Positions 48,030 through 60,862 are shown, counted from the first letter of the stretch. The stretch: 64,000 nucleotides of DNA from Embiotoca jacksoni (GCA_022577435.1 JAKOON010000087.1:186001-250000); one strand, 5' to 3'. Made by a program: numbers and translations. The notes: a model not told the origin generated them from the letters alone.

Positions 48030-48270
48030 TGTCATCAGTCTCAGCCATGCTTTCTATTTGGTGTTAATGTTGACATGCTACCGTGCTAAACTAAGAACCA
48101 GTGACATTCCCATTAGCTTCAGTTGTACTTCCTGTTTAGTGCGCACGTTAGCACGCCAGCACTGAAATGGTGAGCATGATAAACATATGCTTGCGTAACA
48201 TTGGCATGTCGGCATTGTCATTATGAGCTTTTTGGCATGCTGATGTTAGCATTTAGCTCAAAGCACCATT
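48030..48270 (+). mobile_element. Dispersed teleost repeat, family C copy (gctaacatg-rich)
   Basis: It carries gacattcccattagcttca, gttgtacttcctgtttagtg, acgttagcacgccagcac, ggtgagcatgataaacat and gctgatgttagcatttagct, then caaagcaccattgcc. This is the order of a common fish repeat in which gttagcatg-type words alternate. Not coding. Confidence 0.62.
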
Positions 48271-50800
48271 GCCATAGAGAACCATAGGCATTCTCATTTG
48301 AACTCCGAAACGTTTTAAATGTTTATTTCAATTATCATCACCAAATGCAGCTATTGTTGTTGTTGGGTTTTTTTTTTGCAAAGATGTTTCATGTTTAATA
48401 ATGCAGCTGGAGGGCAGTTGTGTTCCTGTCCTGCCCCGTTAGTCTTAACAGATTGTGGCAAGAATAAAACAGAATCTTTTGGGACGTAAATCTATCCAGC
48501 TAGATTCCTGGAGAGTCCGAGGACACCAGGTTTGTCCTGTTTTTGTCGAATGGGAGAAACGAGGTCCTGCCAAAAGAATACGAGCATTTCTGAAGCGTAT
48601 GTGAATTGTAGCACCCGTGGCATCAAACGCAGAGTAGAGTGGAGGCTGATGGAGGTTGCCAGTCATCTAAGTTGGGACCTGGTTGATTTGCGGTAATAAA
48701 TCCAATGAAATAATGAGAAATCATGTGTTAATGATGTGAAAATGCGACACACACGAGTGTCGCAGCAAGAATGTGGAGCGGACCCACGACGGGGGAGCAG
48801 GTGTTTCGTTCTCAGACGCTCGCTCCACTCACGTATCGCACGTCAAATCCTCTCAGCACGTCTGAATTGTTTAAACTGAAATCAATTTGAACCTATTAGC
48901 TCAACAGCTGAACAATAAACAAAAATGACTTGAAAGTAAAGCGGCGGCGCAGAGCCGGTTTTCAGGGCAATTTCACACCTGACTTATTCTGTAATTAATT
49001 GATAATAAAAGAGGCCGTTAAAGAGCAACATTCATCACAACATTCATAATTTCATTCTCACAAGGTGGAAAAGTAAATCTTTTATTTCTGAGGTCGCCAT
49101 TATCTCCCTGGTCATCCTGTACGCTCATATTTCACGTCTTTGTCTGAGCGAGGTGAGCGGATCGCCGACGGGTGTTTCTCTCTCTGTTTCCACTCCGCGT
49201 TTGTGTGGCAAAAAGGATCCATAGGCGCCGGACTGACATATTGTGACCGGGTGTGACAGAGAAAGAGGCCGTTCGTCTGTCAGCACGGCCGGCTGCCCTG
49301 TGGGTCGGACAGCAGCCATGAGGCAAATAAACGGTGTAATGTAATACAGTGCAGGCCTCTGACAAAGTGCCATATCAAGGTACCTGTCTGCCACAGAAAA
49401 GCAACTCGGTGTTCAGTGTCTTGCCTAAAAGCATATGGATTGGGCAATTAGTGGACAACCAACTATGTACTGTGCAGTTAAATTACTGTTTTTATCAAAG
49501 GAGTCTGGTGGCTTTCAAGAGAGCATAGTAGTGTCATACCGGTCTTGCTGTTACCCCCGGTAACCACCGGTGTCACCAGAAATCTGAAAGAATTTCAACT
49601 TCACGCATGATGGACCAAATCGTTGTTTCTTTCTATTTGACAACTAAATTGTCAACTTTTTTTGGGGGACTAATTGTCACATTTCTTCTTCTTTCTTTTT
49701 TTTTTCTTTTTTTTTTTTACGCCAATGGGTTTTGTCCACGGGGGGGGGGGGGGGTGTTAAACACCGGAGGCGCCGCTCGCTCTGTATTTTCCCTGGCTGA
49801 CAACGGGCAGCTTGAAAAATGAGTCACGGTGTATTGTATTGTGCATAGGCAGAGAGGGAAAGTGCTTACTCTTCAGGGCTGAGTGGGTTTCACAAATGGA
49901 GGAATCCCTCTCTCCTTCCTCCTTCTGCAAAGCTGCAGGAGTTGTGCGCCGGTTTGAAAGGCTACAGCAAATTGCACTGCGATGGGATGTTATTGCTCTT
50001 TTTTTCTTTTTTTTTTTTTTTTCAGGAAGTGATTATTCTGCTTGCTGAATACCTGCCTGAGCATGATTGTTGGCTGCAGTGCACATTGAGCATTTTTTTT
50101 TATTTATTGTGTGACCACATGCTTTAAATTTCAACGGCCTTCACTCTCATGACAAATCATTATTGAAAAATCATACTTTTCCTTCTCTTTTTAACCCCCT
50201 ACGTGTCATTAACATCTCTTCTCGCTTTTTAAAGCCGTGAGTCAGACATCCTTCCCGTCCTCTCCGCTCCATTATCCCTCACCCAGGATGAGAATACGGG
50301 ATAATGGAATCGCTTCGCGCACACAGAGAGGTGTTACATTTCATCTCCAGCCCGTCCGTGCTATTCTCATTTTTCATTATATTACAGTTAAGCTACTTTC
50401 CCTACTTCGCCATGCATCATCATTCCTAATCTCTCACAGTCTGACCCATTTCCCAGCAGGTGATGGTAAAGAAGAAGGGGGGAAAAAAAGGAGACAAATG
50501 AGTCGATTAGGTTTCTCTTGAGTTGATAGAAGCTCATAAAAAAACATCACGCAGTTAGTAAACGGCGTGATAAGGTTGCATTTCTCTGTTTTTAAGCTTT
50601 TATCCATCAGACCTCTTCAGCTCCTGATGGTGATGTCAGCCTCACGTCCTTTTCAGGATCTGTCTAATGGATATGTCAGTATGCTGGTTGTCATTTTATG
50701 CCCTCCTCACTTCCTTTTCTGCTGTCGTCTCAGAGGTCCGCAGTGCCATTCATCACGTACTCTGTCCATCTTAGAGTCACCGTGGTTTCAAGAATATCTA

Positions 50801-50822
50801 AAAAAAAAAAAAAAAAAAAAAA
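50801..50822 (+). repeat. Poly-A run (22)
   Basis: Uninterrupted A run. No retroelement body recognised upstream. Confidence 0.95.
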
Positions 50823-50957
50823 GGGCTTTAAAGATGAGCCCGTCTCATTCAGTCACCGGAACAGGGTGCGGCCATTTTTTTCTTATCTGTCTCCCAGCAC
50901 CTTTAGGAAAACAGCGAGGGCATGCTGACACAAACAACTCTCCTCACAATCGCTCTA

Positions 50958-50959
<2 letters not shown>

Positions 50960-51031
<72 letters not shown>
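50960..51031 (+). repeat. (CA)n microsatellite
   Basis: Pure CA dinucleotides, about 35 copies. Confidence 0.98.
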
Positions 51032-51035
<4 letters not shown>

Positions 51036-51694
51036 AGCCTCGTGCTGGAGAATCCTGTAGCCTCCTGCAGTAATTACGTGAGGCTGGCTTCATTATTGTA
51101 TAATAGTTTAATGCCTCTGGATACCAACCACAGGATCCTGCTCGCTCACCGCAGCTCAGTGGAGAAGATTGAATGGAGATTAAAAAGACAGCTCGTGGAA
51201 TAACTCTAGGATTTTTTTTTCTAAGAGAAGGTTTTCTGGGCTAAATTTCCCAGAAAAATGAGATCTTTCTCCGTTTGGATCCCTGTAACATAAAAACACG
51301 CTCTTGGTCATTTCAAGGACACCAGACATCAAGGTCAAAGCATCAACTCACTACCTAAGTGTGTACCGACAATCACCTTCACTTTGAACCATTTGAATGC
51401 AATGAAAGCAAAAATTACCTGTAGTATCACTTCAAAAGGAAAGCATTTAGGCAGATAGGAACTATATTTTGAACTTCCCAGTAAGAATGGCTTTGGTAAT
51501 TAGCAAGTCAAATGATTTCTCTCAAACTTGAGTTAATAGACATTTTTAAAGATTTTAACTAACGAAGGGACATGATTTTCAAATATTTTAGTTTTCATTC
51601 AAATGTTAAAACTCTATTAGTAGATGTGACTATCGTTCTTCCTTAATTCCCCTTTTTTTTTATTGACAACTGGTTGTAATGCGCTCCCCCCCTC

Positions 51695-51785
51695 CCCCGT
51701 CAGAAGGTGGCGGTAATGCACCTAAAAGCTGTTTGCTAGCTGCCGTTAAACAACATAAGAAGCAGAAGAACGCGTTATTACGAGG
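51695..51785 (+). mobile_element. Dispersed repeat module (ggtggcggtaatgcacct)
   Basis: The words aaggtggcggtaatgcacct, aaaagctgtttgctagctgc and cgttaaacaacataagaagc, followed by agaagaacg, match a fish repeat whose 3' end runs into gaagaag-type sequence. Confidence 0.58.
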
Positions 51786-53879
51786 CGCCGTAGCTTTGCA
51801 GGTAAAAATGTGTTGGTTAAGAGCGAATTTCGAATTGTAATTGTGCTTGAAGTGCCGTTCCCTTATTTTAACACGAGAAGGGAAAATCAGACACATCAGG
51901 TTAGCGTTGGAGACTTGAAAGCGCGTTGGGTGTTTAAGTTAATACGTCTTTAAGGTTATGCACCCTTCGTTGTCATGACAACACTAAAACACGGTTTTAT
52001 AGAAAAAAAAAAAAAGTCCCAACTAATTTTTGGAAATGGAAATTTCCGCGGTAGCAGCACGTGACTTAAACGCATTTAGTGCCACCTTGGGCCTCTCTTC
52101 AGAAACATGAGCGGGTGCTCTTTCGTCCTCTGTAACCCATCGACAACATTTTCAAAAGTTGATGCACGAGCCCAGAATGCGAAGGAAGAGCCAGGACAGA
52201 CCGCGGGTAAAGATCTCAGCAGTTTACTTGCCAAATGAATATGCATCACATGGCGACTTGCCGGCAGCAGCGAATGGGGAAGAAAAAACAAAAAAAACAA
52301 AAACAAACAAGCGGAGCCAGAGATTCACTTAAAGAATGACCCATCACGCCCCGAACAACCGTGCGCTCCGTTCCTACAGACCCGTAGTGGGCAGCGAAGT
52401 GAAGGTGATGCAAGTGATTACACAACATCAAACACAGGACCAATTTCAAACCGTAATGAGGCTTTTTCGTCTCCGGGTTCTCGAGATGTTTTTGTCCCGC
52501 AAGGACACAAACAGCGACTGAGGGCTCTTGAATTTAATAACCATCGGCTCGCTGGCGCCGGAGATTAAACTGGGATTACTTACTTTCCTGTTCGTGTACA
52601 AGGTCAGCAGCGTGCGTTTTAAGTCTCCCGTCTGAGCGGCTGGTCGACGCACAGAGTGTTGGAGTCTAATTAAAGTCTATTGAAGGTGCTGCGTTTTCCA
52701 ACGATGGCGGAAGCATGCGCGCAGTCTGTAAACCAGCGTGAGCGTTGGAATGCGCGTCACCTCTCCGCAGAGGTAGCCCACGACACCCGCAGGCAGATGT
52801 TCCTCATTAATGATTATTACCCGTCAGCCCGACACGCGAGAGCCGAGGCCCGCTCGACATCGCCTCACTCAGCTCTCTGTGACTTCAGTGGCTGAGGGAC
52901 GGGCTGAAGTTATCTGTGCTTAACGTCCGCTCCGCGACCGAGTCCTGCCGCAATGAGACGGACGTTTCACCGCAGACTGTTTCCCCCTTTCGCAGCGGTG
53001 CTGCTGGGAGATAATGCAGCCCCACTAATTGAGTGTTTTGGAGGGAGCCAAAAGGGCTAATAGAAGTTTGGAGGTAATAAGGCGGTGAATTGAACAGGCT
53101 GCTCTTCGCTCTCACCTCGCCATTTCCAGAAAAAAAAAAAAAGGAATAAAAAAAGAAAGAGAGAGGCCAGACAACTGTTTGGAGACAAATAATGGCAGCT
53201 GGAGGCGACAAAGCTTTGATGAAAGGACACTTTAAGAAAGGGTGCTGATAGCTGGTGGTGTTTTGACTGGACTTTTTTTTTCCATCGAGAACCTCGCCGG
53301 TTTCACACATAAACAGTTCATCAATGACTCGTCTTTTATTCATATAAAATGAATTACCCTCTGGAGCATTATCGCAGGTTACATTAAGACTTGTTGAGGT
53401 TCAGTGAAGGCCGGTGGAGGTTTCTGAGTAACAGAGCAGAAGGAATAAGTGTAAAGGATCCAAGACAAGTATCACAAGTATGATTTTACTGTGGTTCCAC
53501 ACATCGAGAGGCTGGACTGTTTTCCCAAAGTGTTGTTTCTACAAAAGACTTTTTGTTCACGGCTTTTCTTCAGGATATTATTTTGAGAGTGTCAATCATG
53601 ATGACACCTTTTCTTTTTTTTTTACAATTTTTGAAAAAATATCCGGTAAATTATATGACAAAGGACAGCAGTTTGTAAAGGAGTTGCCTCTAATTAGACC
53701 TGTGGTTTTCAAATGATTCGAATAATAAATATTTCTGTTAAATACTCATTGTTGGTGACACAGTCCATGTAAGAGAAAATTGTACAAGAGATTGTTAGAA
53801 AAGATGCAGTGAATGTTTCATGGCTTTAAGACTGGCTGCCAGTCGGTCCACCACTTTAGTCTAGACGGAAGTAGCTCAA

Positions 53880-54600
53880 CAAACTTTGGATGAATTTCCA
53901 AGAAACTTTCTACAAGTAGCCACGGTACCCCCCGAGGATAAATTCTAATGACTTTGACGAGCCCATCACTTTTCTTCCCGTGTCACCATGAGGCTGACAT
54001 TCAGGGTTGTTTTTGTGAAATGCCTTGACATGTTTGGTACGCACGTTCGCGAACCGCTCAAAGTGAATTAAAACATCTTTGATGATCCCTTTTTGTTTCT
54101 ATCGCCATCATCATGTCAAAACATGTTGGTTTATGACCAAACCTACTGACATTACGATTAGCGTCTTAACTTGCGAGGCGGCGGGATGGGCGAGATCGCT
54201 CAATCACACGAGAATCCGGCTCGTCAGGTTTCAGCATCCCGTGAGGATCTCCAGATAGCTCCGGATAGATCTCCAGGTACCATTGTGGTTTAAATGTAAC
54301 GACAAGAAAAAGCCACTGCCGAGTATTTTTCTTTTTTTTTAAGCACTGGTTAGCAGTTTTTGAAGACGACCTTTCAGGTCGTTCATGAGGCCAGTTTAAT
54401 TAGCCACACGTGTAGTTAAATGTTTAGGGTGAATTAACAAATGTTGGCATGTTAACATTCTAAGCTGGAGTAGTAAACATGGTAAAAATTCTACCTGCTA
54501 AAAAAATTACCACGTTAGCATGCAGACAGCATTTCTGAAAGCATCACTGTGCCTGCAGACTCAGTGTGACTGTGGACTATTTGTCTGGTTAAATGCAGTC
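53880..54600 (+). mobile_element. Dispersed teleost repeat, family C, long degenerate copy
   Basis: The front half has aactttggatgaatttccaa, ccgaggataaattctaatga, ctttgacgagcccatcactt and ggtttatgaccaaacctact. The back half has tgttggcatgttaacattct, agtaaacatggtaaaaattc, taccacgttagcatgcag and aagcatcactgtgcctgcag. The two halves are the beginning and end of one fish repeat family. Between them about 200 bp looks foreign. Confidence 0.55.
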
Positions 54601-55849
54601 TACTATAAATTAGAATTGTATTGTTATCACTGCTTATTTACTTTGCCTGAACTATTTTCTCGACATGACTGCTGCAGTGCAGTGCACACAGACATAAACA
54701 TCCTTTCGATTTGATTTGTTGCTGTGCTTCGGTAAACAGCTGGACAAGTCATTTTTGACCCAACTGTAATTTTGAAGCTCATCTTTAAAAAGGGAACCAA
54801 AAAAAAAAAAAGCCCTCAACTGAAATATGAATGGTGCAGAACGATTTAAGATCATTTGACACAGTGGATAATAAAGACCACACATAAGAAAGGTATTTAT
54901 TATACAGTGCCGCAGTCTGCAGTTTTGCTTCTGCCGATCTTCATAGAAGAGCCATTAAAGTCCCTAAAAGAGCCATTAGAAAGAATAAAGTGGCATCCAT
55001 TTAGAAGTCCCCTCCTGCGAGTTGCATAAAAGATGATGACAATAGGACAAGAGAGATAGTATGTGTAATCTACTGCTCCATTTCCGCAGCCGGGAAATAT
55101 CTGGAAAAACTTAGATAAGATGAGACGAAATTAAGCTACGGTTCAGAAGCCTCTTTAGAATAAAAGAAGTCGTTATCGAGAAGGCTTTTGTATTATTTTC
55201 CCCAGGTTTGTAGTCGTTGTTAATGAACAGGATTGTTTCAGGGATCCCTGCGACTTTTACAAATGAGCCGTCACATCTTTTTTGTTTTTTTCTCTGGCTT
55301 TTCTGCTGTTGTTTCGTCGCTTTCGGTCACAGTCACAGTCTGAATATGCCTTAATGGCCAGAAAAAAAGTAATCATGTTGGTCTCTGCAGAGCCGATATT
55401 ATCCGATAAGATATAGACACAGATAAACACTTAACCTTCCTAAACACAGATTTCATAATGTTTTGCAGCATCTTGCATCATGGGACCCTCATTAATCCAT
55501 TTTGGTCAAAGTTTCCTCCAGGGAGGAAAAACAGCTTCCCTGGAGATTTGACCCTTCCTGGGCCCGCTGCTCCTCAAATGGACGTATGAAGAAGTTAACA
55601 GAGATCTTACTTTCTATTTTGATTATTTCATTTGTAATTAAAAACTAAATATTTCAATATCTCATTTATTCTGTGCCCCATCATCTCTGGATCCTGGTGT
55701 AAAACAGATGGTATCAAGCTGCTGCTTGCCTGCAGATATGTTAAAAATGTTATTTTTTTTCGGTGCAGTGGCTGGATAGAAAGTGCACATTTGGTTAGGT
55801 CTAATTCGTTTAGCAATAAAGTTGAAAGACACCTGAATGTCAGAGAAAC

Positions 55850-56350
55850 ATTTAAAGGTGTATGAATTGATTTTTAGCCTCTAGGGGGCAGAAGAACTGT
55901 AAACCAAGCAGGTGTTTATTACTTTACTTCAATTATTGCAAACTAACCTTTTGGCCCCAAATTTCAGAGGACATATTGTGAAACATGAGTACGCACATTA
56001 AATCCTTGAATCTTGAAGTCGTGGCTAGCATGTACATCAAGCTGAGGCGGAGTAAATGAGTATTTATTTATTTCTAATTTTTCTGGTCACCGATCTAATG
56101 ATATTTTCCTTTAAAGTCTGGTGTAATCGCCACCTAAAAAAAACAAAAAACGATCGTTAGCTCCTACTTCACCATTTATCTTCGCTTGATAGCAGCTAAC
56201 CTTGTTTTATCTTTGTCTTCCTGCCATACGGTGCTGAGCGGGCAGGGCGCCTGAAATGCCAAACTTTACATTAAATGAAGCCAAAACAACATGCTAAAAG
56301 AGGCTAAAATGGCACGTAGAGCTTCAGAATTTGGTGCTAAAACTCCAGGG
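55850..56350 (+). mobile_element. Probable dispersed repeat (ctagggggcag ... gctaaaagaggctaaaa)
   Basis: The left part holds tttttagcctctagggggca. The right part holds ccaaaacaacatgctaaaag, aggctaaaatggcac and gtgctaaaactccaggg. The gctaaaag-gctaaaa word pair also appears at 21320-21345 and loosely at 26970-27000, suggesting a decayed family. The interval between is not clearly repetitive. Confidence 0.35.
55878..55891 (+). promoter_or_regulatory. CTCF-like core motif
   Basis: The word cctctagggggcag agrees with every position of the degenerate core CC-A/T-C-Y-AG-R-K-GGC-R-S that I recall for CTCF. It lies within a probable dispersed repeat, so it may be one of many copies. No occupancy can be inferred. 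Confidence 0.3.
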
Positions 56351-57830
56351 ACCATTTTGTTACACATGCAGTCGTTCGATGCAGTGTTAATGTAAAAGTA
56401 TTGATTAATAGAGCGCCAACATTTTGATCATTAAATAATCTTCAGTCAGATGGGGATTTACAGCGTTTATAGATTCTCGATTTCAGCAAAACTCCTTTTA
56501 TTGTCTGTCATCGTGACCAGTTTTATACTCGCTGCCTTGGTCAGTGTGATATTTTCAGCAGCAGTTCAGGCCCGCACTATATCTTGGACAGCAAGCATTG
56601 ATGCCCAGTGCTTCAGAATGAATGGATCATTGTGTAGCATTTGTAGCAAGACACTTTATTGTTGTTCTCTCTTAGGCTGTTTTCTTTCAGGCCAACCTTG
56701 GCAGTTAGTATCCCCACCGCTTTTCCATTTATCAACACAAAGTGTCGTATTAGAGTGAGTTCGGTTTCTGAAAAGACGGATTATGAGATGGTTCAGTCAT
56801 CCCTCTCTTCCTCCTTTGAAGCCTCTGTCCCAGTAGAAAAAAACAAAAATTTGGATATATTTTTTTTTTTTACCCTTTTGTGTCATTCCTCGTTGGCTCG
56901 TCACAGTTTCTCAGGTCAGCTAAACTCCTGTGACTCCAGATGGTCGCCAAACCTCCGACTGCACCCTCACCAGGTCGCTCTAAAAGTGTGATTTTGCTTT
57001 ATTAAACCGGCAAGTTGGGAGCAGTAATATGTGTAAAAAGCAGCTACCGCGCCGCTGCTTGTATCAACGGATCCCTTGTCTATTCAAATAGTGACCTTCC
57101 TTCACGTGCCCCATATTAAATGTGTCTGCTGGTGATTAATTTCCACTTGAGCACCGCTGGTAAAAGTATCTGCTAGTTCTGTGTTGATGATGACATCTCC
57201 TATAATTGACTGTGATTAATAGTTGCCATGGAATTGCTAATGTGCCCCATAGGCAGAGCTGCGAGCCGTTCGTATTACCGAGCGATGATTAAATGTCCTC
57301 AGTCGGCTCCCCGGGGAGCTATAGGCCATGACAGTGTGTCAGAGGACAGCAGAGGAATCTTCCATCTCAGTCCTCCATTAGGGAGCACAACAGTCGTCTC
57401 GCTGTGATAATCTTGGGTCACATTTGATAAGAAGTTGGCTCATGTCACTTTGTCGGCTTGAATTATGCACTTGTTTGCTCTTTTTTCTTTTTTTTTATTG
57501 GGGTGAACTGCATTCAGACACTTGAATCACATCAGGTCAAGTGTCTGTTCAATTAGTCGTAATACATGTCCGAATTTTTGTATTTCTGGCAAACAGCTTT
57601 ACTGTGTTGGTTCAGTCTCACTGCCTTCATAGTTGCTGCTGTTTTTCTACAGCCGTCAGCACGCAAACAGAGCGAGCTGGTGAACACACTGCAGCCTTTA
57701 GCACATAAAAAGACAGATATTTCCCTTCATGGGATGGTGGAGACCAAAAACTGAGCAAAAATTCAACAGCCACTCCAAATAAATAAAAGTGTTTACACCT
57801 CCCCCAAATAAGCAAAACATCAGGTTTTTT

Positions 57831-59510
57831 TACCCTCTAGTGGACAGACATGTGTATTACATGCTTTTCCATGATACCTGATTGGTAGATTGGTTAGATA
57901 ATTTCTAAGTTGGCTTACCCTATAACTATTAATTACTAATAACATTAAGACCTTATTTGATGTAGGAATAGGATGGGATAGAAACATCCTGTGGTGCATC
58001 CTAATAAATTCTGATTTAGAGACCACTCTCAAATAATTATATCCAGATACAAAAAAAGCGTAATGCAACTCTTTAGTATACTTTCCCTGACTTGTTTTAG
58101 CCCTGCTGAAAGATAAAATGACATCAAGGGCAGCCATGCATCTCATCCATCTCATTATCATTAAAACATTTTGCTCTGTTGATGGATGTAAGCTAGTTCC
58201 TTCCCAGAAGGGCCTCCATGCTGAGTAGCTGCAGGAGATGAATCCTGAATTTGCCCTCAAAATATATAAGAACTCTCATCAATAATTTCCACTGCATCCT
58301 TGTCAACTTTACACCGAGAAGAGGAAGGAAAAAGTTTGCGAAAAAACAGCTCGTCTACTGAATCTACACCCAAATAAACCTCATTAATAATTTCCACTGC
58401 ATGCCCTCTAATTTTTCACCAATAAAAAACACAAAAAGGTTGGTGAAAACTAATGGATACCTGCTACAGCTCAAAGTCTACATTGGGCAAAATGCAATTT
58501 ACACAGATAGGTTATTACGAAGATAAAAAAAAATATGTCTGAAAAAATCTCGATAAAATGAAATAACCTTTACAGATCCTCCACATCAAATATACGCTAA
58601 CCAGAAAATTAACATTTACAGCATGACTTCTTATTAAAATCTTATGAAGAATTGAAACTGTAAACAACTCCCTTATGAAGGAAAACAGGACCAATGAAAC
58701 TATGTTGATGTTCTTGGCAGTAGAGATTGCACAAGCGTGCTGACATTATGAATTATGCTGTTTTATTTTTTGGTAGAAATCCGCCTGAACATTTAAACTT
58801 CACTCAAAAAAACATCTTTGAAATATCTTAATGTGCTTTTACTAACAGGAGGTATTACTGCCAATATTGCTTTCCTAATATAAACTATAATATGATCACA
58901 TTCATGACAAACATATTAATATAATCACATTTATTACAAACATATTATTGGACTCGTACTGTAATTACTTTGTAAAGAGAAGAAAACGACTGCAGAAGAA
59001 AACCTTGTCGCATTTAAATGACTCTACGTCAAAGTAAACACGCTGTTCCAAGTACCATAACTCAAAGCACATTCCCTGCGGCTTCTCGTTATGAGAGCAT
59101 AATTGCATCGGGCTTTATTGTACCTGGTGAGGGGAAAAAAAGCTGTGAAGTAAAGCTATTTTAAACCTTGACAAAGAAAACTTCATATGGTCCATGTACT
59201 TCAAGTAGGGAAAATAACCATTAAAGTTGGCATTAAAAAGCTTCTGTTGTTGAGTTGTCATCATGAAGAAAGTGCAGCTCGGGTGAAACAGTTTGTGAGT
59301 CTGTACTCTTCGATGCCAGGAGGTCTTCATTAGGAAGTCTGGTGTCTGAAGTGCCTGCTATATTTGAACTTTGTCTGAGACGGAGGTGAAAAGATTTTTA
59401 GCTTGAATGACTTGTCAGATGGGAATTATTAGCCATGTGAAAACATCAAACCTAAAACTCACATTATACCTCATGCGTGCACCACCTGAAGAAGACAGGG
59501 TAATTACAGC
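57831..59510. other. No gene seen; AT-rich with 105-bp duplication
   Basis: A 146-codon minus-strand frame (57820-58260) has no codon bias or recognisable domain. 58490-59110 is very AT-rich. Confidence 0.5.
58275..58480 (+). repeat. Imperfect 105-bp tandem duplication
   Basis: Unit 1 starts ctcatcaataatttccactg at 58275 and unit 2 starts ctcattaataatttccactg at 58380. Both continue with gcat, a tttacacc/tttcacc word, an A/G-rich stretch and an aaaaagtttgcgaaaa / aaaaaggttggtgaaaa word. The first 23 bases differ at one position. Later parts are more diverged. Confidence 0.65.
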
Positions 59511-60209
59511 TTTTGTGGCGGCTCTTTGACAGAATTTAAAGTGCTGACATTTCATTACAGTTGGTCCTCTTCCCTTTATAATGCAACGAGAATATCAAAC
59601 TGAAATGTCTCAACAATTATTGGATGGATTACCATGAATCTTTCATGTCTTCGCAACGAATTGTAATAACTTAGGTGACCCCACTTCTCCTCATCTGGTG
59701 CATCTGCGGGTCACACTTTTTCACTTATGGTTAGAAATATCTCAACATCTACACAACGCATTGGGACAAACTTTGGTAGGAATATCAACGGTGCCCACAA
59801 GATGTTTCTCAAACACGATGCTATGAACTCTATGCTACTGTGATTGGTTGTTTCACTGTCAATCAACTGGTCCTTAAACCTAATCTTTACCCTAATCCTA
59901 ACGCTGACCATCCCACAACTCAGCAACCAATCACAGGCAAGGCGGCCCTCCTGCTGATCCAATCTACTACCAGCCAAATACACCCTCACAGAGAGACACT
60001 AGAGTGGCTGTGAACTCTTGTTATGTTTCTGTAGAGTCACAGATGAAAGGAGTTATTTTCACCTCTAATAACGTTTTACATGAAAATTATGAGCTCTGTG
60101 AAAACAGTGAAGCTAAACATTAGTCGACTGCAATGTATCATTAGGAGAAAACAGCGTTTTGTAGCCGCTGTGTGACAGAATTTAAAGTATTTGTGACATT
60201 TCATTATAG
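59511..60209 (+). repeat. Pair of direct repeats about 646 bp apart
   Basis: The word ttttgtggcggctctttgac, followed by agaatttaaagtgctgacat and ttcattacag (59511-59560), recurs as ttttgtagccgctgtgtgac, agaatttaaagtatttgtga and catttcattatag (60157-60209). The 50-bp copies are clearly related. The interval includes the family C front module and no ORF of note. Confidence 0.65.
59585..59820 (+). mobile_element. Dispersed teleost repeat, family C front module
   Basis: It contains ctcaacaattattggatgga, ttaccatgaatctttcatg, ttgtaataacttaggtgacc, atctcaacatctacacaacg and cattgggacaaactttggta. This resembles the front part of the family seen at 53880, with its 'ttggatggattaccatgaa' module repeated in diverged form. 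Confidence 0.52.
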
Positions 60210-60837
60210 CAGGACATTTTTGCTCTATGCTGCTTTGTCATTTTTATTTTTTTTCCACAGGGGAACAGAGAACAAAGTTTTGTTCTGTAATGAGTCCTTC
60301 CAAGAGGGAAGGACTTGGCTAGGAGAAAGGAAGACACTAAGCTGTCCCCTATGATTAATTCAAATGAGATGAAGCATGAACCCCATAGGAGTGTTGCTTA
60401 GATAATTACAGCAAAGGAGATGGGAGCAAATGTTGTCCTGCTGACAAAACCAAAGTCACAGGAACAATTAATGATGGCGAAGAAAGCTTGATTATCGGCT
60501 GCCGCGCTGGTTTCAGCTCAGAGGGACAGCGGTGGTTGAGCGGTTTGCCTCTAATGTTAGTTGTGGTAAAAAAAAGAAACCTCAATGTGGTCTGTTATTT
60601 ATGGACGTGGTGTGGTTATAGAGTTCTGTTTTTACTCAGCAAGCCCTGCAAACCCCAGGGGAGAGCTGTCAGTTCTGGGAGTTAGTGCTTCTCCGTTGTC
60701 TCTTTTATGGGTTTCTCACATTGTATTCCCGTCGAGCCGAAGTGTTTCGTAATGTAAATACACATTTCAGTCATCTTTGTTTTGTCTCCCTGATGTTTAT
60801 TAATGTCTCTCTTAATATTCAGGCCAGTAGCACGCCG

Positions 60838-60862
60838 CACACACACACACACACACACACAC
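60838..60862 (+). repeat. (CA)n short microsatellite
   Basis: About 12 CA units, preceded by cacgccg. Confidence 0.95.

Larger units (their letters stand above)
48271..53879. other. No gene seen; possible conserved stretches
   Basis: 48880-49120, 50200-50460 and 52780-53060 are repeat-free and hold homeodomain-type words (taattaattgataata, cattaatgattatta). The 168-codon frame at 50567-51073 runs through the A run and CA repeat and is an artefact. Confidence 0.4.
54601..57830. other. No gene seen; candidate conserved block at 57170-57480
   Basis: 54900-55200 and 57170-57480 are repeat-free, mixed-composition stretches. The latter holds taattgactgtgattaatag, ttgccatggaattgctaatg and ggccatgacagtgtgtcaga. 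ORFs at 56450-56991 are short and lack splice support. Confidence 0.35.

Noticed and set aside
50567..51073. 168-codon plus-strand ORF
   Set aside because: It runs through the poly-A run and the CA repeat (poly-Lys and Thr-His repeats) and has no recognisable domain.
57820..58260. 146-codon minus-strand ORF
   Set aside because: No codon bias, no splice sites and no recognisable family. The length is expected by chance in a 64-kb window.
59880..59910. ccctaatcctaacgc as a telomere-like tract
   Set aside because: Only a few irregular cctaa words and no tandem TTAGGG/CCCTAA array.
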